The position numbers and the translations under genes were made by a program. Below the pieces are notes generated by a model, which saw nothing but the letters and a program-made list of their open reading frames with translations, was not told the origin of the DNA and ran no database searches. From contig NZ_KE386491.1 of the NCBI RefSeq assembly GCF_000427405.1, forward strand, positions 665,001-729,000: DNA of 64,000 nucleotides. The letters run 5' to 3'. This stretch comes from Flectobacillus major DSM 103. Its GTDB lineage: Bacteria; Bacteroidota; Bacteroidia; Cytophagales; Spirosomataceae. This document shows positions 34,828 to 43,329 of this stretch, one piece after another (positions within the stretch are counted from its first letter, which is position 1; the number at the start of each line of letters is the position of its first letter).

Positions 34828-34943
34828 GATGTTTGATTGTTTAATTTGAAGTTTATCTTCAATGAGTTGATATTTATATTGTTACTGCGTCTATTTTGCT
34901 CAAGCTCTGATAATTACTGGCGACTATTTATTTAAGCCTTAAA

Positions 34944-34957
34944 ACAGAATGGTCTGT
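34944..34957 (-). promoter_or_regulatory. TetR operator-like site 3 (upstream of microprotein)
   Basis: ACAGA-ATGG-TCTGT has the same 5-4-5 core as two sites at the tetR and hydrolase starts. An overlapping longer repeat AAAACAGA/TTTT-ended arm spans 34941-34964. It lies 117 bases before the microprotein start and just after the hydrolase stop. Confidence 0.5.
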
Positions 34958-34974
34958 CTGTTTTGTGTACTAAA

Positions 34975-35949
34975 TTATTTGATTCCTTTTCTAGTCAAAA
35001 AAGCTTTTATTAAGCCCGCAGCTTCGGCATGATGCTCTTCTAGTACAAAATGACCACCATTTAATAAGCTAATTTGTGCGTCTGGAATATCTTTTTTGAA
35101 CGCCTTAGCCCCAGCGGCTACAAAAAGTTGGTCATTTTTGCCTGAAATAACCAAAGTGGCAGGTTGATACTTTCTGAAATATGCTTGCCAATCATTATAC
35201 AAAGGAATATTAGTTCCATAGTTTCTAAATAAAGCCAATTGTATTTCGTCATTACCAGTTCTGTTCAGATAATACTGGTCAATAGTGTAGCTTGCAGGAC
35301 TTATTTTGCTAGTATTTTCAGCACCGTTGGTATATTGCCATTTAGTGGCTTCTAAAGTCAAAAAGAATCTTGCCTCTTTTTCGGTTTCAGGATTGGGGTT
35401 TTGCAAATAGGCAACCAAAGGTTTAAGTACTTCGCCTAAGCCTTCGTTATAAGCATTGGCATTTTGTACAATTAAAGCTTGGATTAACTCTGGGCGACGT
35501 GTTGCAATTCTAAAACCAATAGGCCCGCCATAGTCTTGAACATACAAACTAAACTTTTTAAGTTCTAGAATATCAATAAATAGATTAATCGTATTGGCTA
35601 AATTATCGAAAGTATATAGATATTCTTTGGGAGTAGGAGCACCACTTTCTCCAAAACCTGGATAGTCGGGAGCAATTAGGTGATAGTCGTTTGATAAATC
35701 ATTAATTAAATCTCGGAACATGTGCGAAGACGAAGGAAATCCATGTAGCAATAATAGCGTTGGTTTGTTGGTATTGCCAGCTTCCCGATAAAAAATTTCT
35801 AATTCGCCTACTTTAACTTTCTTGTAGCTAATAGTATGATAGCTCATTCTTTTAGAAGAATGTTTTTCCTTTTTTGAAGGAATATTGCCTGAGAAGGAGG
35901 TCATCGCACTACCTAGTAGCATGATTGCAATAATAAGTCTTGTTTTCAT
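34975..35949 (-). CDS. Exported alpha/beta hydrolase with Asp nucleophile
   Basis: 324 residues with an N-terminal signal sequence (LIIAIMLLGSAMTSFSG), so probably periplasmic. Oxyanion block LLLHGFPSSSHMF, nucleophile elbow YVQDYGGPIGF with Asp139 in place of Ser, and NGGHFVLEE with the catalytic His300. An Asp nucleophile is the hallmark of epoxide hydrolases and haloalkane dehalogenases, so an epoxide or halide substrate is plausible; esterase activity is less likely. It lies 47 bases downstream of a tetR gene, with an operator-like site between, pointing to induction by a toxic compound. Confidence 0.8.
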   Translation of the reverse strand: MKTRLIIAIMLLGSAMTSFSGNIPSKKEKHSSKRMSYHTISYKKVKVGELEIFYREAGNTNKPTLLLLHGFPSSSHMFRDLINDLSNDYHLIAPDYPGFGESGAPTPKEYLYTFDNLANTINLFIDILELKKFSLYVQDYGGPIGFRIATRRPELIQALIVQNANAYNEGLGEVLKPLVAYLQNPNPETEKEARFFLTLEATKWQYTNGAENTSKISPASYTIDQYYLNRTGNDEIQLALFRNYGTNIPLYNDWQAYFRKYQPATLVISGKNDQLFVAAGAKAFKKDIPDAQISLLNGGHFVLEEHHAEAAGLIKAFLTRKGIK

Positions 35950-35964
35950 TTAATTATAATTTAT

Positions 35965-35978
35965 ACAGACCGTTCTGT
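35965..35978 (-). promoter_or_regulatory. TetR operator-like site 2 (hydrolase promoter)
   Basis: ACAGA-CCGT-TCTGT, same core as sites 1 and 3, 16-29 bases upstream of the hydrolase start codon. It is placed where a repressor would block transcription. Confidence 0.6.
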
Positions 35979-35996
35979 CTATTATGGATAAAAAGA

Positions 35997-36527
35997 TTAT
36001 AATAATTTTTCAGCAATTTTTCGAGCAGTTTTTACTGGCCAACTACCCTGATAAACCTTACTTGAAACCAGTGCAGCATCAAAAAGTACATAAAGTTCAT
36101 CGGCTAATTCTTCTTTGTGTTCATCGTTCAGAATCCTTGCAAATAGACTTCTTATAGCGTTTTTTTGAGCCTTAATCAATTCAGTAACCTTGGTATTTTC
36201 TTGTGGTAGCTCAGCACTAATATTGAGAAAATTACAACCATTAAAAGAGGTACTTTCAGTCATTTCAATTAAAAAATCAAATATGCCTAAAACTTTATCT
36301 TTTGGATTGGCAAATTGACTGACTACCAATTCCAACTGCTGTTTGGTAACTCTACTTGTTACATTCAAATATTCAATCAACAAATCTTCTTTTGAAGGAA
36401 AATATTGGTACAAACTTGCCTTCGCAACTTCTGCTTCTTTGATTACTTGATTGATTCCCGTACTATTATAGCCTTGCTTATAAAATAAACGGGATGCGGT
36501 GTCTACAATTCTGCTTTTAACGTCCAT
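35997..36527 (-). CDS. TetR/AcrR-family regulator
   Basis: 176 residues. The N-terminal helix-turn-helix (IVDTASRLFYKQGYNSTGI, then AEVAKASLYQYFPSKEDLL) is typical of TetR. The C-terminal ligand domain (SFNGCNFLNISAELP, a block seen in regulators of electrophile or multidrug response) belongs to the YxaF/LmrA-like branch. It probably represses itself and the downstream hydrolase through ACAGA-N4-TCTGT sites. Ligand unknown. Confidence 0.9.
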   Translation of the reverse strand: MDVKSRIVDTASRLFYKQGYNSTGINQVIKEAEVAKASLYQYFPSKEDLLIEYLNVTSRVTKQQLELVVSQFANPKDKVLGIFDFLIEMTESTSFNGCNFLNISAELPQENTKVTELIKAQKNAIRSLFARILNDEHKEELADELYVLFDAALVSSKVYQGSWPVKTARKIAEKLL

Positions 36528-36564
36528 ATCTTTTTTTTGATAGACAAATATAAATACAATTTTT

Positions 36565-36584
36565 CATACAGACAAGTCTGTATG
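36565..36584 (-). promoter_or_regulatory. TetR operator-like site 1 (tetR promoter)
   Basis: Perfect 9-2-9 palindrome CATACAGAC-AA-GTCTGTATG containing the ACAGA-N4-TCTGT core, 38 bases upstream of the tetR start. It is the strongest of the three sites. Confidence 0.65.
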
Positions 36585-36654
36585 TATTTTTTTTGAAATT
36601 ATTTTTAAAACATCAAATAGCTCTCTCATTTATAATTAAAAGTACTGATATATA

Positions 36655-36804
36655 GAAGCTGTTGAAACTTTTGTAAAATTGCTTGCGTAAGCAATGAATT
36701 TTAGCACAGCGAGTATATAAATTCTTGAACTTTTTGTCTTGAAACAAAAAGTAAGAAGAAGAATTAATCAATAAAATCTGTTTTTGAAAAGTTTCAACAG
36801 CTTC
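36655..36804. mobile_element. MITE-like element with 18-bp terminal inverted repeats
   Basis: GAAGCTGTTGAAACTTTT (36655-36672) is repeated in exact inverse at 36787-36804. The 150-base body contains two further hairpins: TTGCTT/AAGCAA at 36679-36694 and CTTTTTGT/ACAAAAAG near 36730-36751. The direct flanks could be a short ATA duplication. There is no coding capacity. Size and structure fit a non-autonomous transposable element or palindromic intergenic repeat. The rest of the 519-base gap holds only the operator and the downstream promoter. Confidence 0.6.
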
Positions 36805-36955
36805 ATATTCAACAATAATATTTTAGATTTTACTGCAACCTTTTTCTTCGAACCTGCATCTTAGCTACATATTACAGCTTCTAGGATTTAAGTTTTTCCT
36901 TTAATGGTAAGTTTTAAACCATTTATCCTTTGGGGAAACCTACTAGGTAGTTTGT

Positions 36956-36987
36956 ATTGCAAGGTAGTATGTATAATAATATTTTTG
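36956..36987 (+). promoter_or_regulatory. Promoter of the second beta-barrel receptor gene
   Basis: ATTG (36956-36959), 20-base spacer, TATTTTTG (36980-36987), 60 bases before the ATG. Confidence 0.55.
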
Positions 36988-37046
36988 AAATAAGAATCAT
37001 CTAACAAGTTTAGCCCACAAATCTAAACCCCAAACATTTATCTATT

Positions 37047-39533
37047 ATGAAAACATTCATTTACACTATTCTTATCATATTTAGTTTAGCAAATAATAAG
37101 GCACAAGCTCAAGGGAGAATCACAGGGCAAATTACAGATGATAAAAGTAAAATTGTAGAATTTGCTACGATTACCTTGTTACAGGCAAAAGATTCAAGCT
37201 TAGTAAAAGGAGCTTTGGCTGATGTAAATGGTACTTTTGAATTTGAAAAAATAAAATACGGGACTTATGTTATTAGTATTTCGCAGTTGGGGTACAAAAA
37301 ATTGTATACACCATCGTTTATTCTTTCATCTGAAAATCAGCATATCAAACTGAACAAACTTGTTTTAGCAGAAGAATCAAAAGAACTTGCCGAAGTACAG
37401 GTTACCGCAAAAAAACCTTTTATTGAACAACAAATTGATAAAACCGTAGTAAATGTCGAGAACTCAATTGTGTCGGCTGGAAGTACAGCTATAGAGGTTT
37501 TAGAAAAATCGCCAGGTGTAACAGTTGACAAAGATGGTAACATTTCGTTGAAAGGAAAGCAAAATGTAATGGTAATGTTGGACGGCAAACCAACGTATAT
37601 GTCGGCTAGTGATTTGGCAAATATGCTTCGTAATATGCAAGCTACTCAATTGGATAAAATCGAAATTATGACGAATCCACCAGCCAAATACGATGCCGCT
37701 GGAAATGCGGGTGTCATTAATATCCGTTTGAAGAAGAATCAAAATATAGGATTGAATGGTTCGGCCAATATTGGTGCTGGTTATGGTTTTTATAAATCTT
37801 TACCTAAAGAAAGTGGTGGATTGAACCTGAATTATAGAAATGAAAAAATAAATGTTTTTGGAAATTTTTCAGCCAATGACCGTCAAAGTTTTCAAATTCA
37901 GACCATTAATCGCAAGTTCTTTGAAAATGGTAAGGTAATTTCAGGTTTCGACCAAGTAAGTAACAACGAACGAAGAAATAATTCTTTTACTTACAAAGTT
38001 GGTGCAGATTATTTTCTTGATAAAAAGAATACAATTGGGTTTTTGTTTAATGGCATGAATGGAAATTGGAACGAAGATACCAATAACGAAATGTTGATTA
38101 AAAATGCGGCTGCTCAATTAGATACAACTTCCAATACTTTAGGAACAATTAGAAACGGATGGGGGAATTATTCGACCAACTTGAATTTTAAACACATAAT
38201 TGATTCTACTGGTAGAGAAATTACAGCAGATTTGGATTATGCCCGTTACGATGCAGATAATTCGATGAAATATCGTACTTCAAAATTCGATAATCAACAT
38301 ATTTTAAGAGCAACTCGTAATGAAGATGGCAAATCAGAAGCTAAAATTAATATTTATTCTTTTAAAGTAGACTTGGTGTATCCAATCAATAAAACATCCA
38401 AATTTGAAGCAGGGCTGAAATCAAGTTATGTTACGTCCAACAACGATATGCGCTTTGATTTCTTGATTGGCGACTTAAATACACCAGTACTTGATCCAAC
38501 TCGGACTCGTGATTTTATTTATAAAGAAAATATCAATGCTGGCTATGTAAACTACTCAAAGGAGTTTAAAAAAGTAAGTATGCAATTAGGTTTGCGAATC
38601 GAAAATACCAACGGACAAGGTACTTTGTTGGGTAAAGAATTGCTAAATAGACATTATACCAATTTGTTTCCAAGTATATTCTTTCGTCAAAAACTCTCGA
38701 AAGACCATCAATTGGGGTACTCGTTTAGTCGTAGAATCGACAGACCAAGCTATGAAGATTTGAATCCATTTTTGTTCTTCCTCGACCCGTATACTTATTC
38801 AAAAGGAAATGAGTTGTTACAACCACAATACACCAACGCATTGGAAGTATCGCATACCTTCAAAGATGCTATTACTACTACCGTAAATTTTAGCCGTACC
38901 AATGGCGTAATGACGGATATTTTGGAACAAAACAATGCTTTGAAAACAACTAACCAAACAAAAATCAATATAGGTTATGTTGAAAATATAGGAATAGCAT
39001 TCTCTGTACCAGTTCCAATTACAAAATGGTGGTTTAGTAATACTTATTTCAATTTGTACAATAATCACTATGTGGGCGATATTCCTAAAACAATTATTGC
39101 CTCGGACGGTACAGCGTCGACCATTTATCAACCTTTGGATGCACGTGCGACAAGTTTTCAGGCCAACATGACGCACCAATTTACATTGCCTAGAAAATTT
39201 ACGTTAGAATTGAGCGGCTGGTATATGTCGCCATTTGTAGAAGGGCAGCTATCTGGTCGTCCGATGGGGGCAGTATCATTTGGTATTCAAAAGAAATTAA
39301 TGAACGACAAAGCAACTGTGAAATTGAATGTAAACGATGTTTTCTGGTCTAACCGATTCAATGGCTCATTTATTTTTAATGACATCGACGTTCAAATACT
39401 TAACAAATGGGAAAGCCGTGTATTACGCTTAAACTTCTCATATCGTTTTGGTAATAGTAAAGTGGCTGCCGCACGCCAGCGTAAAACAGGCTTAGAAGAT
39501 GAAAAAGGCCGTGTAAAAAATGGTGGTAACTAG
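37047..39533 (+). CDS. TonB-receptor-like outer-membrane beta-barrel protein
   Basis: 828 residues. It has a signal peptide (TILIIFSLANNKAQAQ), a carboxypeptidase-like domain at about 25-105 (GQITDDKSKIVEFATITLL), a plug domain at about 120-230 (IEVLEKSPGVTVDKDGNISL, IEIMTNPPAKYDAAGNAGVI) and a C-terminal barrel of the OMP_b-brl_3 type. The short basic tail after the last strand (ARQRKTGLEDEKGR) is atypical for a protein that must end in a strand. It has its own promoter; no SusD partner is nearby. Substrate unknown. Confidence 0.85.
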   Translation: MKTFIYTILIIFSLANNKAQAQGRITGQITDDKSKIVEFATITLLQAKDSSLVKGALADVNGTFEFEKIKYGTYVISISQLGYKKLYTPSFILSSENQHIKLNKLVLAEESKELAEVQVTAKKPFIEQQIDKTVVNVENSIVSAGSTAIEVLEKSPGVTVDKDGNISLKGKQNVMVMLDGKPTYMSASDLANMLRNMQATQLDKIEIMTNPPAKYDAAGNAGVINIRLKKNQNIGLNGSANIGAGYGFYKSLPKESGGLNLNYRNEKINVFGNFSANDRQSFQIQTINRKFFENGKVISGFDQVSNNERRNNSFTYKVGADYFLDKKNTIGFLFNGMNGNWNEDTNNEMLIKNAAAQLDTTSNTLGTIRNGWGNYSTNLNFKHIIDSTGREITADLDYARYDADNSMKYRTSKFDNQHILRATRNEDGKSEAKINIYSFKVDLVYPINKTSKFEAGLKSSYVTSNNDMRFDFLIGDLNTPVLDPTRTRDFIYKENINAGYVNYSKEFKKVSMQLGLRIENTNGQGTLLGKELLNRHYTNLFPSIFFRQKLSKDHQLGYSFSRRIDRPSYEDLNPFLFFLDPYTYSKGNELLQPQYTNALEVSHTFKDAITTTVNFSRTNGVMTDILEQNNALKTTNQTKINIGYVENIGIAFSVPVPITKWWFSNTYFNLYNNHYVGDIPKTIIASDGTASTIYQPLDARATSFQANMTHQFTLPRKFTLELSGWYMSPFVEGQLSGRPMGAVSFGIQKKLMNDKATVKLNVNDVFWSNRFNGSFIFNDIDVQILNKWESRVLRLNFSYRFGNSKVAAARQRKTGLEDEKGRVKNGGN

Positions 39534-39563
39534 AAAAATCAAAGAAACTGTCTAAAAATAGAA

Positions 39564-39609
39564 CAAATCCCTCTGGTTGGCTATATGATATAGGCAACTG
39601 AGGGATTTG
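39564..39609 (+). terminator. Hairpin after the second receptor gene
   Basis: CAAATCCCTC and GAGGGATTTG arms with an inner TATA/TATA stem. T-tail is weak, so it is a probable terminator. Confidence 0.55.
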
Positions 39610-39723
39610 GCATTTTGTTGAAATGATATTTACTCGTGGAGCTTAAACCATCTTTACGACTATCGTCAATAAACCCAAAGGCTATGGCAACAATATTCAT
39701 GTCGAAACATTTTGCCTATATAC

Positions 39724-39760
39724 ACCAAAGCCTGATACTGTTGGGGTATCAGGCTTTGGT
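39724..39760 (-). terminator. Terminator after coiled-coil protein gene
   Basis: Perfect 15-bp stem (39724-39738 with 39746-39760) 14 bases past the minus-strand stop; no strong T run. Confidence 0.6.
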
Positions 39761-39774
39761 ATTGTTGTTGTGGT

Positions 39775-40452
39775 CTAGTATTTAGGAATTTTTTGTTTGG
39801 CTTCTTCAACTTTCTTTTGTTGAATACTTACATCTTCCATAGCTTTGATTTGGTCTTTTTTGTTTTGTTCCACTTCAGAGAGTAGCTTTTCTAGTTCAGA
39901 CGCATTTTCTTCGATTTTTTTCAAAAGTTTTTCTTTTTCTTTCTTATTATCTTCGATGGCTCTTACTAGCTTATCTCCCGTTTTAACAATCTTTTTTTGT
40001 TTGTCCGAAACGGCTTCCATGCTTTTTTCTTGTACTCTTACATTCTCTTGAAGCGAAATTTGTTCTACAAAATTATTGAGTAATTGCTCGGCTGCAGCGT
40101 ATTTGGGGTGTCCTCCATTGATATATACTTCGTCGCCAAATCCAAATGAAACAAAGATTTTTGTTCTGTTTTTTTCGCTAAAGATTCTGCTTGTAAGGAG
40201 TATTGGGCTATCGCTGATACTGAGGATATTAGCTCCTGTAATACGATAAACCCCGCTTCTACCTGTTTCTACACGGCCATATTTGGCTATTTCTAATGCC
40301 CATGCTTCTTTAACATATTTTTCGTCGATAGGTACAGTGGTGTACAATCCTTCTTTGTTGGCTTTTTCAATTTCTAGCGTACCCGAAAAGACCTGAGCTT
40401 TGCTTGCTTGAATACTGATGAATAAGCAAACGATTAAAAGTAATTTTTTCAT
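39775..40452 (-). CDS. Secreted protein with C-terminal coiled coil
   Basis: 225 residues with signal peptide (LLLIVCLFISIQASKAQ). Residues 20-120 form a compact domain of unknown family (VFSGTLEIEKANKEGLYTTV, SFGFGDEVYINGG). Residues about 120-220 are a highly charged Lys/Glu coiled coil. No motif gives a function; a periplasmic structural or scaffold role is possible. Monocistronic between two terminators. Confidence 0.65.
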   Translation of the reverse strand: MKKLLLIVCLFISIQASKAQVFSGTLEIEKANKEGLYTTVPIDEKYVKEAWALEIAKYGRVETGRSGVYRITGANILSISDSPILLTSRIFSEKNRTKIFVSFGFGDEVYINGGHPKYAAAEQLLNNFVEQISLQENVRVQEKSMEAVSDKQKKIVKTGDKLVRAIEDNKKEKEKLLKKIEENASELEKLLSEVEQNKKDQIKAMEDVSIQQKKVEEAKQKIPKY

Positions 40453-40548
40453 AAAAATCTAATTTTGTGTTGATTACAAGTTACAAAACTATCTTGGCAA
40501 AACCATTCAGTAAGGTAGATTCTAGGGTGATAATTTAGTTATTGGACA

Positions 40549-41760
40549 TTATTGATTGATCGAAGTCACTTTTTGGCATACAATTATTACTTTTTGGTTG
40601 TGGTTGTCGGTAGTCGCAAACCAATATATATTGCCTCCTTCTTGTACTTTTATTTTTTCTCGAATTTGCTTTACGGTTAAGGGGAAATTACGAGTCGTAA
40701 TATTGGCTTTATTGTTAGGCATAAAGGGCTTTAATGCTTTTTTGTCGAGCTTGCAAACAGCTATTACTTCAAAAGAACGCCCAATAAAATTGGGGTTGAG
40801 GGTATCGGAAGTATAGAGGTGGCTGTGCGGAGCGATTTTTTTGACACCAAATAATTGGGTAATAAGCTTAAATACACCGCCTTTTAAAAGTGCTACATTG
40901 GGTTCATATAAATAGCGAAGTACTTTACTCAGCGGAGGCGTTGCTCGATTTTCTTCTTCTTTGAAAAAGCTTATTTGCTGAGGAGGTAGATTTTTTTGTA
41001 AAGCTACACACGTGATTTGAGGAGCTTGAGATATGGTATTACCCAGATGAAATAAAATTTCTTTGACTTCATTTTCTACCGAAATTACCCAAACTTGTAC
41101 CGTTTCGGGGAGCTCCCGCAGGGCTAAGTCTATATCGAGCATGGGCGAGGCCTTGAGTAATATGTGAGCTGTATGCTGAAACAGCAAATCTTTTATAGCT
41201 AAAATATTGGGTTCGCAGTCTTGTAGTCGAACCACTTTGTTGCCTATATCATCGCGGCGGTGTGGGTCGAGGTATATCCATGATAATTGGGGTATTTCTG
41301 CCGAGCGATTAGTAAGCCAATAAACAGAATCGCCTGCAATAAAATGGACGTTTTGAATACCTAGTTCTGCAAAATTATGTTGGGTAACTTGCTGTAAATC
41401 TTGGTTTTGTTCGATATGATAAACTATCTCAAATTTGGGTGACAAATACGCCGTGTCTACACCCATGCCACCAGTAAGGTCGGCAAGGCTGCTGCCTTGT
41501 ATTAAACTGGCTTTGAACTGTGCGGTATGTTGCGACGAACCTTGTTCAACAGATAAAGCCTGAGGAAAAATAATATTTTCGTTATCGTACCAATCGGGGA
41601 GCTTTACTTTTGCTTTTTGGCGAGCCTGTATTTGGGCTACCAATGCAGGAACAGGAAGATTGGGAAAGCGATGAGCTTGTAGTAAAAGCTTAGTTATGTC
41701 ATCGTTGGCGTGTGTCTTGATAAAGTTTTTAGCCTCGTCCGAAAGAGTAAGTAAATCCAT
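40549..41760 (-). CDS. Class I SAM-dependent methyltransferase, PG_1098/THUMP-like type
   Basis: 403 residues. The central Rossmann methyltransferase fold has SAM motif I (LADLTGGMGVDTAYLS), HIEQNQDLQQV, and WIYLDPHRR, where a DPxR motif replaces the usual DPPY of base methyltransferases. The C-terminal part (about 300-400) matches the THUMP-like/ferredoxin-like region of the Bacteroidota PG_1098 family. The target, probably RNA, is not established. Confidence 0.75.
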   Translation of the reverse strand: MDLLTLSDEAKNFIKTHANDDITKLLLQAHRFPNLPVPALVAQIQARQKAKVKLPDWYDNENIIFPQALSVEQGSSQHTAQFKASLIQGSSLADLTGGMGVDTAYLSPKFEIVYHIEQNQDLQQVTQHNFAELGIQNVHFIAGDSVYWLTNRSAEIPQLSWIYLDPHRRDDIGNKVVRLQDCEPNILAIKDLLFQHTAHILLKASPMLDIDLALRELPETVQVWVISVENEVKEILFHLGNTISQAPQITCVALQKNLPPQQISFFKEEENRATPPLSKVLRYLYEPNVALLKGGVFKLITQLFGVKKIAPHSHLYTSDTLNPNFIGRSFEVIAVCKLDKKALKPFMPNNKANITTRNFPLTVKQIREKIKVQEGGNIYWFATTDNHNQKVIIVCQKVTSINQ

Positions 41761-41892
41761 GTTGCAAAGCTAGTATTTTATCGAGCAATAGACAAGAACA
41801 AGAGGATAGAGGGCTATCAAAAACCATAGCGGGGTTGCTCCCGCTATGGGTATCAATAATGAGGTAAATAAGCAAACGACGCTTATTGTATG

Positions 41893-43329
41893 CTAATTAA
41901 GCTCGCTCAAACCAGCCATATAAGCCAAATTGGCAATAGCTTTTTCGTATTTGCCTCGTAGCGACTCTACTTTGATTTTCATGTCAATGAACTTGCTTTC
42001 ACGGGCATTGATTAGGAAAAGGGTACTTTCGCCTATTTCAAATTTGCGTTGCTCTGCCTTTAGCAAAAGCTCTTGGTTTTGAGTTGCCTGTTGCTGTAGG
42101 GTTAGTTGTCGTTCTAAATTTTTCACTTCATTATAAGAAGCATAAACGTCGTTGACAATTTCGCGCTTGGCCAAATTGAGTTCAAAACCCGTTGATATTT
42201 GCTTAATTCTAACTTGCTGAAGTTTTCCACGTTCTTTTCGCAAGAAAATCGGTAAAACAAATTCAACCCCCATTTTATGATTGTCGAAAGAAATAGGCGT
42301 ATCGTTGTACGACGAATTAAGGCTTTTGGTAATAAAATTAAAATTAAAATTAAGCTGAGGCTTGAGGAGTTCCTTGCGGAGTTTTTCTTCCAAACCTAAT
42401 TGCTTTATTTTAACATCTAATTTTACAATTTCAGGGTGTTGTACTTTGGCCTGAGTAATTAAATGTTGCAAAGTAATTTCATCAAACTTTCTGAACAATA
42501 CCTTGGGCGGTAGTGCATTTTCGGGTAATTCTAAGGGTGTTTCGTTGCTGTCCCAAAGAAAGTTAGATAAAGCCAGTCGGGTATTTTGCCATTCTACATT
42601 GGCTTGCTCTAAGGCGATTTGTCGGTCTTGCAAAGTAATTTTTGCTTCTACCGAATCTATGCCTGCTTGTTCACCAATACGGGCTCTTTCTTGGGTAGCA
42701 ATATACCGTTGGTTGGCCAGCTCGTAGCCTTCTCTAAGGAAGGTGAGTTGTTGAAAACTAAACCACCATTCCCAGTAAGCCTTTGAAGCCGACAAAATGG
42801 TTTTGTTGACCAGTTTGAGTTTCTCAGCTTCGGCCATAGTTTTGGCAAGTTGTGCTTGCTTGAGGGTGGTACGTCGGGCATCAATAATCATCCCTTGGCC
42901 AATTGGTACGGTAATTCCAGCCACCAAAAGTTCGGGTGATTCTTCGGGCAAGAGTTTCTTGCCCGACTTGTTTTCGTAGCCCAACTTGATGTCTGTACCT
43001 GTCCATACAGGTATTTTCAGGGCATTTTCCCAGCGGTTATAATAATCAGTACCACTAAGAGCCTTACGGTCGAAGTTGGAACTAATTTTGGGGTCAAATT
43101 GTCCTTTGGCCTGCATAATTTCGGTATCAGCATCACGCGGGTACAATTCGGCCTGTTTCACCGTAGGGTGATTTTTTAGCACAAGGTTTTTGAAGTCTTC
43201 AAAACTAAATTCTGCTTGAGCATAAAGATGATGGGTATTGACAAGAACACCTATTATGTTTATGAAAACAAAAAGAGATAGCTTACTGAATACGTTCAAA
43301 CCTTTGTGAATATGCAAGGTTGGTTTCAT
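41893..43329 (-). CDS. TolC-family outer-membrane efflux/secretion channel
   Basis: 478 residues with a signal peptide ending near LYAQAEF. It has the TolC repeat architecture: long helices with heptads (ARIGEQAGIDSVEAKITLQDR, QVRIKQISTGFELNLAKREI) and two strand pairs. It should form the outer-membrane duct for the HlyD and ABC proteins encoded upstream. Its ATG overlaps the HlyD stop by one base (TAATG), so translation is coupled. Confidence 0.88.
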   Translation of the reverse strand: MKPTLHIHKGLNVFSKLSLFVFINIIGVLVNTHHLYAQAEFSFEDFKNLVLKNHPTVKQAELYPRDADTEIMQAKGQFDPKISSNFDRKALSGTDYYNRWENALKIPVWTGTDIKLGYENKSGKKLLPEESPELLVAGITVPIGQGMIIDARRTTLKQAQLAKTMAEAEKLKLVNKTILSASKAYWEWWFSFQQLTFLREGYELANQRYIATQERARIGEQAGIDSVEAKITLQDRQIALEQANVEWQNTRLALSNFLWDSNETPLELPENALPPKVLFRKFDEITLQHLITQAKVQHPEIVKLDVKIKQLGLEEKLRKELLKPQLNFNFNFITKSLNSSYNDTPISFDNHKMGVEFVLPIFLRKERGKLQQVRIKQISTGFELNLAKREIVNDVYASYNEVKNLERQLTLQQQATQNQELLLKAEQRKFEIGESTLFLINARESKFIDMKIKVESLRGKYEKAIANLAYMAGLSELN

